A stretch of 64,000 nucleotides of DNA, taken from assembly GCA_007745635.1 (NCBI GenBank), contig CP036272.1:1701911-1765910 (forward strand), in the 5' to 3' direction. The notes beneath the pieces were generated by a model. That model did no database searches and was not told the DNA's origin. It saw nothing but the letters and a program-made list of their open reading frames with translations. The stretch comes from Stieleria bergensis. Lineage in GTDB: Bacteria; Planctomycetota; Planctomycetia; Pirellulales; Pirellulaceae. Position numbers and translations under genes: made by a program. Positions 1 through 9,137 of this stretch are shown here, piece by piece (within the stretch, counting starts at the first letter, position 1; each line of letters starts with the position of its first letter).

Positions 1-412
1 CAATCGTATAGGGTTTGGCGCTACTTAGATAACACGAGGCGCACTGTGCATGCACGTCCGTTCCCTGCTGAAAAGTTCGGTCCATGCCGGTGATCAGATT
101 GATTTGATCTTTGAACGGTTCCAGCGGCTGCATGGTCGGCGTCAACTCGTCGAGCGGTTTGACACCGTAGTTGGGGTCCTGTTGACCCAACGAACTCATC
201 ACATTGCCGAGATTGCCTTTGGGGATCACATGCTCGGCTTCACCGGGAAAGAAACCGCGGCGAACGACTCCGATGGGCACGTAGAAGTGTGCCATTCGCA
301 ACGGCGGTGCCGCTGCGGCCAGGGTGGCGCCTGGGGCAATGCTTTCTAGTGCTGGCAAAGCCAAAGCGGTGCCGCCCAGGCCATGCAAAAAACGCCTTCG
401 CGAGACAGTCAT
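1..412 (-). CDS. DUF1552 family Tat-exported protein, 3' part cut by window edge
   Basis: The first 137 codons of a minus-strand gene are present; the rest lies before position 1. The protein opens with a twin-arginine motif (SRRRFLHGLGG, residues 4-14) followed by a hydrophobic Ala/Leu stretch, so it is probably exported folded by the Tat system. After the signal come an ENHFYVP-like segment (MAHFYVPIGV) and the sequence INLITGMDR, both typical of DUF1552 proteins that planctomycetes carry in many copies, often next to c-type cytochrome (DUF1592/1595) partners. No partner is visible here. The molecular function of DUF1552 is not established. The ATG at 412 gives a complete Tat signal. Confidence 0.85.
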   Translation of the reverse strand, partial: MTVSRRRFLHGLGGTALALPALESIAPGATLAAAAPPLRMAHFYVPIGVVRRGFFPGEAEHVIPKGNLGNVMSSLGQQDPNYGVKPLDELTPTMQPLEPFKDQINLITGMDRTFQQGTDVHAQCASCYLSSAKPYTI

Positions 413-577
413 CGTGGTGATTCCGTTCCAGGACAAAAGAGAACAGGCATGGTTGGCAACCGTGTGCCAGTGCCGTGGAAAACCACCACTATACACAAAA
501 TCACCGCACAAATCCCGTTCGGCCCGACAATCGTTGTGCGATCCGGTCGCTCGATGGCGGTGTGCTGTGCCGATTGG

Positions 578-997
578 CTAATCCGTCCAGTTCCACTTGC
601 ACTGATAGCGGTGGTGTTCTTTGGGATTGATTAGCTGAAAAGAGACCATCGAGCCTGCGGGAAGGTTGACGATGCTATTGGGAATCACGGTTTTGCGTTC
701 ACCCGGTTGGTCGATTGGAAAGGAGGTGATTTCAAAGCGATTGTAGGCGCGTCCCTGAGGCAGCAGCAGCCAAACCTGAGTGATGTTGGTGTCCATCACG
801 ATTTGCATCTCGAACTCGGCTTGTCCGCCGGAGGATGAAGCCGCGTCTGGAGCAAGTTACCCTTCGAGAATTAAATCGACTTCCTTGCCGACGGGAACCT
901 CTGACAAGTCAAAATCCATCTCCCAGGCACAGTTTCCATCGACCGGTCTTGTCTTGCGAAACACAAAATCCAAATTCGGTGAGAGCGAGTTCACCAT
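578..997 (-). pseudogene. Displaced C-terminal reading frame of the upstream patatin-like protein
   Basis: Immediately after the stop of the patatin gene (TGA at 991-993) a second frame opens at ATG 997, overlapping that stop, and reads 46 plausible residues (including WEMDFDLSEVPVGKEVDLI) to a TAA at 857-859. The same frame then continues without a stop to 578 with protein-like sequence (AEFEMQIVMDTNITQ, TSFPIDQPGERKTV, HRYQCKWNWTD). The simplest reading is one C-terminal beta-rich domain broken by one frameshift near 995 and one nonsense codon. Alternatives are sequencing errors, or two very small separate genes at 857-997 and 578-808. No function is assigned. Confidence 0.5.
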
Positions 998-2673
998 GGG
1001 GCTGTGGCGCAGACGTCGCTGCTAAGAATCAGATGCCCATCAACCGAATCTTCCTGACGCAACAACTTGACCCTGGCATACATGTACGGGGCAATGTCTT
1101 TCTGTTCAGTGCCGTCCCATTTTCTCAGGTCGATGATTCGATGGTCCATGATGGCATCGAATCCCGTCGTCTGAAGACCTTGGATTTGATCGACAATCTC
1201 CACCGGTGGCGTGGCGATCTCCGGGGGGCCTGGCAATGACAGAAGCCGAATGATTTGATTGTAGACGGGACTGGTGCTCTGAATGGCCTGCAACACTTGA
1301 CTTTGCGTTCGCGACTTTTTCATCGTGCGATAAAGCACCATCGGTGGCGCTAGCAACACAACAAGCAGCACAGGGATCCAGAAGTAGCTTGACCAATCGC
1401 GCCCATCAAACAGGGTGGAAAAGACACTGCGTGATGATGATCCACGCAGTTCACGACCCGCTTGAATCATTGGCGAGGCTGTTCGTGAAGCGGGTTCGGA
1501 CTGGGGGAGTTTCGGAAGCGAGGGGGAGGTCGATCGAGATTGCTTGAGCGGGCTCCAAGTCACTTGCTTGACCGGCGTAGCCAGTTCGTCGCTCAGTTTT
1601 TCTTCGCAGATCGATTTGGCAACGGCGTAGCCGTGTCGAACCAAGAGGTCGACTTCCAAGTCACTGAAATGATCCATGTCGGTACGAATAAAGGCGATCT
1701 GTTTTTGAATCGAACGCGGCAGGTTGAGCGCTGCGAACTCCGATTCGACCGTTTGGGTGATTGGGAAGAAGACGGCATTCTCAAAGCCACGAAATGCTTC
1801 GTCTTCTAATTGATTGACGCGGTCAAGCAGAATGTCGGTGGAACGCAGTGCCGTGACAACCAGGCCACCGGCACGACCTTCAGAACGAATCTTGAACGTG
1901 GCGCCGGCGTTGGAAACGAAGATCCGTTTCAGTTCGTCGGCATGATATTGGTTGCGTAGTTCCTTGCCTCGCAAATAATGGAACATTCGCAGACCAATGT
2001 TGTCATAGATGCCGCCATCAGTCAGGGAGAGTTTGCGAAAGTCCGATTCTCGAGCGCCAAGATTGGCCGCTGAGAGTTCCATGGGCGGGAAGAAGCCGGG
2101 GAACGCTGATGAGGCGGCAACGGCGGTCGCAACCGTCGTCAAGCCAGCATCGATCTGTTCGAAATGCAAGTCACCGTTCGCCCGGCGACGCTGCATCAGC
2201 ATGCCCCCTTGGTGAAAGGCGCAAAGCGAGCCTTCGTTCAAGTTGGTCGACAACAGGAAAACGTGTGGTGTTGCCGGAAGATCCAGCATGCCAACATCAC
2301 CATACAAGTGACGACGGTAATCGGATTCCAGCATCCCTGCCCGAGTGAGACTGCGTTTGCTGCCCATCCGCACGGACTGTCGCAGGATGTTCAGACCCGA
2401 AGCGAGCGGAAAACGTCGCACGATCTTGTTGCGAACATCCTTTTGCACAAACTGGACAAGCTCACGCGCCGCGTCGTCAAAGCTGTCGGGATCACCGTTG
2501 TAACGATCCCAATTCAAAATTAAATGTGCCGCGGTGACGCTGCCGCCAGAGACGGCGGTAATGTGAGAGATGTTCTGCAGCAGATTGGCGTCATGAAGAA
2601 AGCGAATCACACCAAGATGGTAAAGGCTGGCCCGAAAACCGCCCCCCGAGAGTGCCAATCCAAATTGAGTCAT
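991..2673 (-). CDS. Patatin-like phospholipase with C-terminal membrane segment
   Basis: The protein has the patatin hallmarks in order: the oxyanion-hole glycine motif LSGGGFRAS near the N-terminus, the nucleophile region ITAVSGGSVTAAH (about residues 40-50), and the catalytic Asp in LTDGGIYDNIG around residue 215. These predict a Ser-Asp acyl hydrolase acting on membrane lipids. A low-complexity linker is followed by one transmembrane segment (YFWIPVLLVVLLAPP, about residues 420-440) and a small C-terminal domain. The ATG at 2673, directly before TQFGLALSGGG, was preferred to a TTG eleven codons upstream. The frame ends at 991, and matching C-terminal sequence continues in another frame, so the last domain may be truncated. 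Confidence 0.85.
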   Translation of the reverse strand: MTQFGLALSGGGFRASLYHLGVIRFLHDANLLQNISHITAVSGGSVTAAHLILNWDRYNGDPDSFDDAARELVQFVQKDVRNKIVRRFPLASGLNILRQSVRMGSKRSLTRAGMLESDYRRHLYGDVGMLDLPATPHVFLLSTNLNEGSLCAFHQGGMLMQRRRANGDLHFEQIDAGLTTVATAVAASSAFPGFFPPMELSAANLGARESDFRKLSLTDGGIYDNIGLRMFHYLRGKELRNQYHADELKRIFVSNAGATFKIRSEGRAGGLVVTALRSTDILLDRVNQLEDEAFRGFENAVFFPITQTVESEFAALNLPRSIQKQIAFIRTDMDHFSDLEVDLLVRHGYAVAKSICEEKLSDELATPVKQVTWSPLKQSRSTSPSLPKLPQSEPASRTASPMIQAGRELRGSSSRSVFSTLFDGRDWSSYFWIPVLLVVLLAPPMVLYRTMKKSRTQSQVLQAIQSTSPVYNQIIRLLSLPGPPEIATPPVEIVDQIQGLQTTGFDAIMDHRIIDLRKWDGTEQKDIAPYMYARVKLLRQEDSVDGHLILSSDVCATAPW

Positions 2674-2928
2674 CTGTTTGTGCTCATGTCCAAACGCGAT
2701 CTGCAATGTTTAGATAAACATGGGCCATGACCAGCGTTTGAAAACCAAAAGAAGGTCATCCAACCTCGGTTTGCAGTGGCTACTGACTTGTTGGAGGATG
2801 GGTTTTGCCTAACCCACAGCGTTTGCAGCTTGCGCCAACCAGGCCGGATCGATGGAATGTTCCGATTGCGCTTTCAAAGTCATCAGGGAGATCCAACGAC
2901 AGGCAACACTGTCGCCCCGTCCCTGTGA

Positions 2929-4545
2929 CTACGGAAGCACGCAGACAATGGAAAATTGCAGTCGATTGGCGTCTGCGGATGCCCCGTCGGCGTTTTGACG
3001 GGTGCCGTAAAGATACTCAACGCCTGCATAGACCCGTTTGGCCGGGCTCCAGATCAGGTTGGCCGCCAGATAGCTTGTCTCAGCGACATCATTGGCGAAC
3101 CCACTGACTTGGGTGTCGAGTGTGTTTTCAGCATAGGTGAAGTTCGAGCTGTACTTTTCGCTCCACTGCACAGTGCAGCCGACCATCCAGCCAAACAAAG
3201 GCTGGGTGATCGTGCCGAACGACGGGTCATAGACCGCATCGGGAAGGCTACGGAAACTGCCAATGCCGTCACCGACAAGAATTTGTGAATACACTTGGAA
3301 CTCGTCGATCAAGGCGACGACGGATGTCAAGTTAACGCCCCAGCCGTCGCCACGGACCGTTTGTTGATCCAGGGGTTGGAATCCACCTTCACGAAACAGG
3401 ACCGCGACCTGTGATGAAGTCCAATCGTTGGTGTACCTGAGGTTGGTGACCAAATCTGGGACGGGGGAACGTGATTCACCTAATACCAAAGGAAGCGTTT
3501 CAACGACGAACAACGCGTCTTCAATCGAAAGTGACCATGAAAGGTGGTCAGGGACCAGGATTCGTTTCCAACGGATCAGTGCCTTGCGCCGGTTGACTGA
3601 CGAAACCGAACCTTCAAAGTCAAGGGTTCGCGGAGCCGCAGCGACATCGGTAAACGCGGTCCAAGTATGCCCAATGGTGAATTCACCGACATTGCCATAG
3701 GCATGCCGCAGTCGCAGGCGATCTCCGTCACTGAAAAAGTCTGCTTCGACATACATCTTCAGCGTTTCCCCACCGGTGCGCCAACGCGTGTCTAAACTCA
3801 AACGGGTTTGCCGAGCATGAATGCGATAGTTGGTGCGTGGAGGCGCCCCGACCGGGATCTCCGTCGTGATAAACGTATCAGGCGAATCAATGGGGTTGAA
3901 GTCATAGATGAAGTCTGTCTTGACGTATCCGCCAATCTTCAGCACCGCGTCGGTTCCGCGAATCAATAGACCGCCTTCAAAGAGCGGTTCAGAGTAAAAG
4001 TCAACGCCAACGCCACTGCCAAAACTGGCTGCCTGGGTCGGTCCGTTATTGTCGGGGAGCAGAGCGACACCGCCGGTGCCAAACAAAATTGAGGGACTCG
4101 GCGCCGGAAGATCTTCCTGCAGCATTGCTGGCATCACTGGAAACCGACCCGTCATGCTGGGGGCGGTTGGGATGGGCGTGACGGTGGACTGGGGCTGCTG
4201 CGGTTGGATACCGGATGCATCATTGCCGGGCGCATCATTACATGAAGCTTCCAGTCGGGCGTCGTTGGATGGGTCGGCAGTCCAATGGGAATCAGTGAAG
4301 CTGTTCTTGATCGGCACACTATCGAGATGCTGCCAAGTCATGGTTGGCGATTCGGGTTGTGTGATCGGTGGTAAGGCAATGGGTGAGGCTGGCGAGATGG
4401 TCATCAGCTCCGGCAGCGACGTGAAATCCGGCGCCGTCTTCGGTTCATCACCTTGAACACTGCTTGCAAACAAGCATGCCACCAGCCAGAGGCTGGTCAA
4501 TCCAGGCATCCAGTGATGCAGCGGTCGTTTGATTGCAAAGAACAT
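2929..4545 (-). CDS. DcaP-like outer-membrane porin
   Basis: The 538-residue product has a signal peptide (residues 1 to about 33, ending SSVQGDEP), a Pro/Ser-rich linker to about residue 165, then a beta-barrel-like region with alternating aromatic and polar residues. The block GGYVKTDFIYDFNPIDS followed by a TRLSLDT segment and a C-terminal strand matches the DcaP-like porin family seen in proteobacteria and planctomycetes. Family members form outer-membrane channels for small substrates; the substrate here cannot be told. The gene stands alone, with about 220 bp downstream and about 415 bp upstream non-coding. Confidence 0.75.
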   Translation of the reverse strand: MFFAIKRPLHHWMPGLTSLWLVACLFASSVQGDEPKTAPDFTSLPELMTISPASPIALPPITQPESPTMTWQHLDSVPIKNSFTDSHWTADPSNDARLEASCNDAPGNDASGIQPQQPQSTVTPIPTAPSMTGRFPVMPAMLQEDLPAPSPSILFGTGGVALLPDNNGPTQAASFGSGVGVDFYSEPLFEGGLLIRGTDAVLKIGGYVKTDFIYDFNPIDSPDTFITTEIPVGAPPRTNYRIHARQTRLSLDTRWRTGGETLKMYVEADFFSDGDRLRLRHAYGNVGEFTIGHTWTAFTDVAAAPRTLDFEGSVSSVNRRKALIRWKRILVPDHLSWSLSIEDALFVVETLPLVLGESRSPVPDLVTNLRYTNDWTSSQVAVLFREGGFQPLDQQTVRGDGWGVNLTSVVALIDEFQVYSQILVGDGIGSFRSLPDAVYDPSFGTITQPLFGWMVGCTVQWSEKYSSNFTYAENTLDTQVSGFANDVAETSYLAANLIWSPAKRVYAGVEYLYGTRQNADGASADANRLQFSIVCVLP

Positions 4546-4961
4546 CTGGCCGTTGGTATCAGGAAAACGTGTGAATGCGGTCCCTGCTGTGTGAACGCAC
4601 CAGCCTTCATTGACTTTGGCGCATCCGTGCAGCGAGAGAGGCGTTGTTGGGAAGCGAGACGCAGTCGCTTGTCTGTGGATACGAAAGCTGAGTTTCGCCT
4701 GTCAATGTCGGCCCGCCGGGATTGTGCACATTGCGGCCGAACGAGAGACTGTTCCCGGCAAGCGGAGAACCAAAGAACTGGCCAGCGGGAAACATGGCCT
4801 GTTTTGAGGCTGAGTTTCACAGCTGACTACAATCCACAGAGATGACATTCGGCTCGCCCTGCGAACCGATTTTCTTTCTAGCAGGAGACAGGCTCTCTCA
4901 TCAGGGCTTTCCCGGTGCTGCTCTGCTCCGTTCATCACACGAATCCACGGTGACCACGACG
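4546..4961. other. Intergenic region between divergent genes
   Basis: About 415 bp separate the porin (minus) from the DUF2200 gene (plus). Both promoters should lie here, but no convincing -35/-10 pair, hairpin or repeat was recognised. The short open frames inside look like chance frames. Confidence 0.5.
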
Positions 4962-5330
4962 ATGACCACCACGAAAGAACATGACCAGCGAATCGCTTCG
5001 ATGACCTTCGCTTCGGTCTATCCGCATTACGTGACCAAGGTCGAAAAGAAAGGTCGGACCGAGGCCGAGCTTCACGAGGTGATTGCTTGGTTAACAGGCT
5101 ATTGCCCGGCGGACCTAACGCGTCTGATCGAAAGCAATGCGACGTTTCAGGATCTGTTTGCCGGTGCCACGCTGAATTCCAACGCAAGCCTGATCACAGG
5201 CACGATTTGTGGCTATCGCATTGAAGAAATTGAGACTCCACTCACCAAGCAAGTGCGTTATTTGGATAAACTGGTCGATGAACTCGCTAAGGGACGCAAG
5301 ATGGAAAAAATCCTGCGTTCAGCGAAGTGA
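4962..5330 (+). CDS. DUF2200 family protein
   Basis: A 122-residue soluble protein containing the conserved DUF2200 blocks [49 protein letters not shown] and [19 protein letters not shown], which together span nearly the whole family length. Function is unknown for this widespread small family. The ATG at 4962 begins a few residues before the conserved RIASMTFA block and gives the usual length; an open frame extends 40 codons further upstream without family similarity. No neighbour suggests a pathway. Confidence 0.85.
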   Translation: MTTTKEHDQRIASMTFASVYPHYVTKVEKKGRTEAELHEVIAWLTGYCPADLTRLIESNATFQDLFAGATLNSNASLITGTICGYRIEEIETPLTKQVRYLDKLVDELAKGRKMEKILRSAK

Positions 5331-5463
5331 TTTGACCAACCTTGGTTCGCTCGACAGCGTTGAAGATCGCGGGGCTTGCGATTTCTGACTGCGTTTTGGC
5401 TAACCCGCCGATGAACTGCCTGACTTTTTTTTCCGCTTCTGTTGATGCCCTGAGGTTCTCCCC

Positions 5464-5796
5464 TTGAATGCCAATCTCATCGAAACCGCCCGTCGATCCA
5501 TTTTGTCTGCCGGGATTCAGTCTGAGGACTATCCAGGCATTGGCTTATTCGTTTCACATCACATTGACGAATTGCCCGCCGACTATTGGATGAATCAGAC
5601 GGGGACGGCTAAGCCATCTGCTGACGCGATCCTGAATCTTCTTGAAGCGATGGAGATTGATGATGAGGAAGCTGACCTCGATGAAGAAGGTGAGATGGTG
5701 ATTGATTTCACGCTGCCCGGTGAGGCCACTCAGTACCTGCTTAGCGTCACCCTTGACTCTGATGGGCAGGTCTCTGACATCGACATGGAAAGCTGA
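5464..5796 (+). CDS. Small acidic hypothetical protein
   Basis: A 110-residue acidic protein, not recognised. It has no signal peptide or membrane segment. The middle is very acidic (MEIDDEEADLDEEGEM, about residues 62-77) and the C-terminal half alternates hydrophobic and polar residues like beta strands (FTLPGEATQYLLSVTLDSDG). The likely start is TTG at 5464, since no in-frame ATG or GTG precedes the folded part; TGAGG lies about 10 bases upstream. It follows the DUF2200 gene by about 130 bp on the same strand and could be co-transcribed. Confidence 0.65.
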   Translation: MNANLIETARRSILSAGIQSEDYPGIGLFVSHHIDELPADYWMNQTGTAKPSADAILNLLEAMEIDDEEADLDEEGEMVIDFTLPGEATQYLLSVTLDSDGQVSDIDMES

Positions 5797-6030
5797 TTGT
5801 ATAGCTTCATCGCCATCTGGTGTGATCTGGTTGACCGGTCGGGCTGGTGCGCAGGTGGTGGACGACGGGTCCTTGAACGCCTGCAATGCGTCATTGCCAA
5901 GCATTCGTCACCGGGCATTAGAGAATGCCCTGTAAAAAACACCCCGAGCGATCCGATCGCTGTTAAATTAGCTGAATCGAGTCTGGTAGCCAGCAAACTT
6001 GCAATCGTGGAACTTTAGGCGGGAGTCAAC

Positions 6031-6462
6031 GTGGTGAAAAATGTGCTGGGTTTAATCCTTGGCTTTGTGATCGGTGGTGTCGTCAACTTTGCGATTGTTG
6101 GTCTTGGGCCGTTGGTGATACCAGTGCCTGAAGGCGTCGACATGTCGGACATGGAGAACTTTGCCGAAAACCTCCAAAAGCTCAAACCCGTGAACTTCAT
6201 TGCGCCCTGGCTTGCGCATGCCGTTGGCACCCTGGTGGGAGCCATGGTTGCGGCTCGAATTGCCACCAGTCATCGAACGCTGATGGCCGTCATCATCGGC
6301 GTGTTCTTCTTGGCCGGAGGAATCACGATGGTCGCGATGTATGGAGGCCCCGTTTGGTTTGCTATTTTGGACCTGGTGTTTGCGTACATCCCGATGGGAT
6401 TGCTCGCCGCACGCTTGGTGGGGCAACCGGGGAAGCCTGGGAAACCTGCTCAAACCGCTTAG
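6031..6462 (+). CDS. Small integral membrane protein, hypothetical
   Basis: The 143-residue product is predicted to have four membrane helices (about residues 3-27, 60-78, 85-105 and 110-130) and no catalytic motif. A polar loop between helices 1 and 2 contains MSDMENFAENLQKLKP. GTG at 6031 is preceded at good distance by a Shine-Dalgarno-like GGCGGGAG. Function is not recognised; it converges on the zinc-ribbon gene downstream with about 65 bp between stops. Confidence 0.75.
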   Translation: MVKNVLGLILGFVIGGVVNFAIVGLGPLVIPVPEGVDMSDMENFAENLQKLKPVNFIAPWLAHAVGTLVGAMVAARIATSHRTLMAVIIGVFFLAGGITMVAMYGGPVWFAILDLVFAYIPMGLLAARLVGQPGKPGKPAQTA

Positions 6463-6526
6463 CCATTCCAGCAGACACGACGATCGCCGTTGGGCGAGCA
6501 CAGCGATTTTGCAAACGGGCTCGTGG

Positions 6527-7510
6527 CTACGGTTTTTTCAGCGACGCGAAGAACGCTTCTGGATTGTCGATCTTTTCGACTTGATCATCTGGGACAAGAG
6601 CTTTGCCCATGCCCGCGGCTTCTCGTTCGGTGCCGGGAATGTAGATGACCATCAACGCTTTGTTATTCGCGGCGGTGAACAGTTCACACTGTCCTTCAAT
6701 TCCACGTGGGTCTGTCATTCTAAACTTCCAGCCTGACAAGCCCGCTCGCTGAACGTCCGTCACGGTGCTCGAGCCTCGCATCATCAGGCCTTGTTTGACC
6801 TGTTCTGCGGAGACCGTTCGGCCAGCGACAAACAAGCTTTGCGAAGCGATCATGTATTCGCTGTTCGTGCGGCGCGAGTAAATGGTTTGTCCAGTGATCA
6901 TGCCGCGTGTCTGGGTCGGCATCTTTTTGCCCTTGGCCTGGACGGTGTAGCCGTCTTGAGTGACCGTAACGGTTGATTCTGGCATCGATGAGACAGCCAG
7001 TCCAATGCCGACCAGGACCAGAATCAATGCCACGCCACCGCCGCCAATGATGGCTCCGACCTTGAGCAGGGTCTTGCCCGCTTTGCTGCCCGATTTGGAA
7101 CGCTTCTTCTTGGGGCCACCTGGCATGCCGGCACCCGGGCCGGGCGGCGGCATGCGATAAGCCGGCTGAGCGGGAAACTGGCTGGCTCCGCCTCCGGGCC
7201 CAGAGGGCACTGATGCAAACGGGTCGTGTTGCCCCGCCGGAGCAGCGGGAAACGACGGAAATCCTCCGCCGGGCTGAGCTGCGGCCGGAGGAAGTTGATC
7301 GAAGGCTGGCTGGGGCGATCCGGCAAACGGAGCTGGCTGTTGAGGATTTGCTTGCTGTGCTATCGGCTGCTGTGCTTGAGGCGTCTTGACCTTCATCTGC
7401 CCCTTGCATTTTGGGCAGGTCAGCAGCGTTTCAGCTGCAGTGGGGACAAAACGCAGAACCGTGGAGCAGTTGACACACTTCACCTGAACCGGAGAGCCTT
7501 GACTGGCCAT
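6527..7510 (-). CDS. Zinc-ribbon, proline-rich, single-pass membrane protein
   Basis: A 327-residue protein of unknown function. The N-terminus has a CPXCG-type zinc ribbon (VKCVNCSTVLRF ... LTCPKCKGQM, about residues 9-40). A Pro/Gln/Gly-rich disordered linker follows, then a basic stretch (GGPKKKRSKSGSK) directly before one transmembrane helix (IIGGGGVALILVLVGIGL, about residue 178), and a C-terminal soluble domain of about 130 residues. The basic residues before the helix favour the zinc ribbon being cytoplasmic. ATG at 7510 has GAGG about 10 bases upstream; an in-frame extension to 7720 lacks protein-like character. This zinc ribbon-linker-helix layout recurs in planctomycetes. Confidence 0.75.
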   Translation of the reverse strand: MASQGSPVQVKCVNCSTVLRFVPTAAETLLTCPKCKGQMKVKTPQAQQPIAQQANPQQPAPFAGSPQPAFDQLPPAAAQPGGGFPSFPAAPAGQHDPFASVPSGPGGGASQFPAQPAYRMPPPGPGAGMPGGPKKKRSKSGSKAGKTLLKVGAIIGGGGVALILVLVGIGLAVSSMPESTVTVTQDGYTVQAKGKKMPTQTRGMITGQTIYSRRTNSEYMIASQSLFVAGRTVSAEQVKQGLMMRGSSTVTDVQRAGLSGWKFRMTDPRGIEGQCELFTAANNKALMVIYIPGTEREAAGMGKALVPDDQVEKIDNPEAFFASLKKP

Positions 7511-7820
7511 TCGCGAAAACCTCGAAAGTACCTTGAGAAACCGCCCACAATCATTCAACCCATTTGCAAACCAGCATATCAGAAATGGGCTTGCTTTTGA
7601 GCAGAAAAGTTTCTTACGGTGCCTTCGTCGATCCGATGAGTGGTGCGATTTTGTCGCGACACAAGGTGTTCGCTGTGAGTTTCTCACGTCGTCATCGTTG
7701 CTGTTTGCTGAGCCTCCCACCCGTCGGTCTCTCGTTTAATCGGTGAAGCTGTGATCTAGATGGATGGCCAGCTTTGTCGGGGCATTCAGATTACGAATAA
7801 ACAACTCCAAGGCTGCAAGG
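7511..7820. other. Intergenic region between divergent genes
   Basis: About 310 bp between the zinc-ribbon gene (minus) and the lipoprotein gene (plus). It is somewhat AT-richer than its neighbours and should hold both promoters; no clear box or repeat was identified. Confidence 0.4.
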
Positions 7821-9011
7821 ATGCAGAAGCGAAGTAAGTTGCAAGAGCGTTGGTTGGCAGCAGGATGCGCCGCCGCGATATTGGTTTCCACTGGCTGCCG
7901 AACCGGCGCGCCAAAATGGAATCTGCTAGGAATGGGCAAGCCTTCGGCTGAAACGCTGGCTGGTGATGGGCCGACCGCAACGTTCCCGTTGCCTCCCGGA
8001 GAGTCTGCCTCACCGTCCGCCATCGTCTCCAACGCAGTTGGTGGGCGTCCCTCGGGCACCGCCATCGCTTCGGCAGCAGAGTCAGGCCGTTATGATGCCG
8101 CCAACAAAGCTTTCAGTGCACAGGCCGATCGGGCTGCAGCCGAGCAAGCTCTGTCCGAAAAAGCAAAATACGCTGCAGCAGCGGCGAATGGGTTCACGAC
8201 GCCCGGTACGACGCCCGGCATGGCTCCCAAAACGACTGCGTCGAATCCCGCTGCCGCCAATGCGGCTTTGGCCGGGTACTTGAACAATGGTCCACCACCT
8301 CGCCAGCCAGTTCCGCCAAGCCCCAACGCCGGCCCCAGCCTGCCGTCGATGACCAGCCCCGCGACCGCTCCAGCGAGTTACCGACTCGACGACGGCAAGG
8401 CACCCGGTGGTTTTGCCGTGCCTGCTTCTTATCCAGCTCCCTCCGCTGGTGGGGCCGGTGCGCCTGCTTCGACGAGCGGTTTTCAGCTCCCGTCATCAGC
8501 TAGCAATCTTGGCGGAAACGGATCCACCACAGGAATGGCTTCAGGCGGGTTCAGCCTGCCTAGCAGCCCGGCGTCGGCAACGTTGGGCGTACCCACTGGA
8601 GAGACAAGATCAACACCCACTGGTATAATTGCTGCAGCGAATCCGTCAGCCCAACAGGTTTCGTCGGCTAACAGTGTGGCAATGCCCGCGACTCCCAGCG
8701 GTGCCATGTTCACTGAAAAGTCCACTGCGGGTACTCCTTCAGCGCCAACGGCAACCCAGTCACTTGGTTTGCCTACGCCTACCACGGCCTTGGCCGGTGG
8801 TGCGTTGCAGGATTTGCCCGTGGCCCCAAAGACTCCGTCGGCAAGCATTTCCACTGCAAGTGCGACGTTGTCAGATCAAGGCTCGTCCTCTTCCCCAGCG
8901 AGCCCCAGTGTAAACAGCGGATATGCTCCTGGTAGCACATCAGCTGGCACTGGCTATCCAAGTCCCACCGGTTATCCCACAACGGGAACAAACGGAAGTT
9001 TTTACCGTTAA
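7821..9011 (+). CDS. Low-complexity Ala/Pro/Ser-rich lipoprotein
   Basis: The start at ATG 7821 (AAGG just upstream) gives a lipoprotein signal with lipobox VSTGC near residue 26. The remaining roughly 370 residues are almost entirely Ala, Pro, Ser, Thr and Gly with few charges and no recognisable domain, so the mature protein is probably a disordered, membrane-anchored polypeptide in the periplasm or at the surface. A frame extension to 7764 would bury the signal peptide. A strong terminator follows. Function unknown. Confidence 0.75.
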   Translation: MQKRSKLQERWLAAGCAAAILVSTGCRTGAPKWNLLGMGKPSAETLAGDGPTATFPLPPGESASPSAIVSNAVGGRPSGTAIASAAESGRYDAANKAFSAQADRAAAEQALSEKAKYAAAAANGFTTPGTTPGMAPKTTASNPAAANAALAGYLNNGPPPRQPVPPSPNAGPSLPSMTSPATAPASYRLDDGKAPGGFAVPASYPAPSAGGAGAPASTSGFQLPSSASNLGGNGSTTGMASGGFSLPSSPASATLGVPTGETRSTPTGIIAAANPSAQQVSSANSVAMPATPSGAMFTEKSTAGTPSAPTATQSLGLPTPTTALAGGALQDLPVAPKTPSASISTASATLSDQGSSSSPASPSVNSGYAPGSTSAGTGYPSPTGYPTTGTNGSFYR

Positions 9012-9054
9012 GCAAACTGTTCGGTTTGGTGTTTCATCACGAATCTCCATCCTG

Positions 9055-9084
9055 AGCCAAGCTGTCCAAGCAGCTTGGCTTTTT
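9055..9084 (+). terminator. Rho-independent terminator after lipoprotein gene
   Basis: A 10-bp perfect stem (AGCCAAGCTG / CAGCTTGGCT) with a 6-base loop is followed directly by a run of T on the plus strand, 43 bp after the lipoprotein stop. Confidence 0.85.
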
Positions 9085-9137
9085 CCGAGGCTTTGCTTGC
9101 GGTGCAAGTGAGGTGTCTAACGGAAAGAGGATTGGCG

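Noticed and set aside
5913-5930. Hairpin GGGCATT / AATGCCC as terminator
   Set aside because: On the plus strand it is followed by TGTAAAAAAC, not by T residues; the run is on the wrong side for the minus strand.
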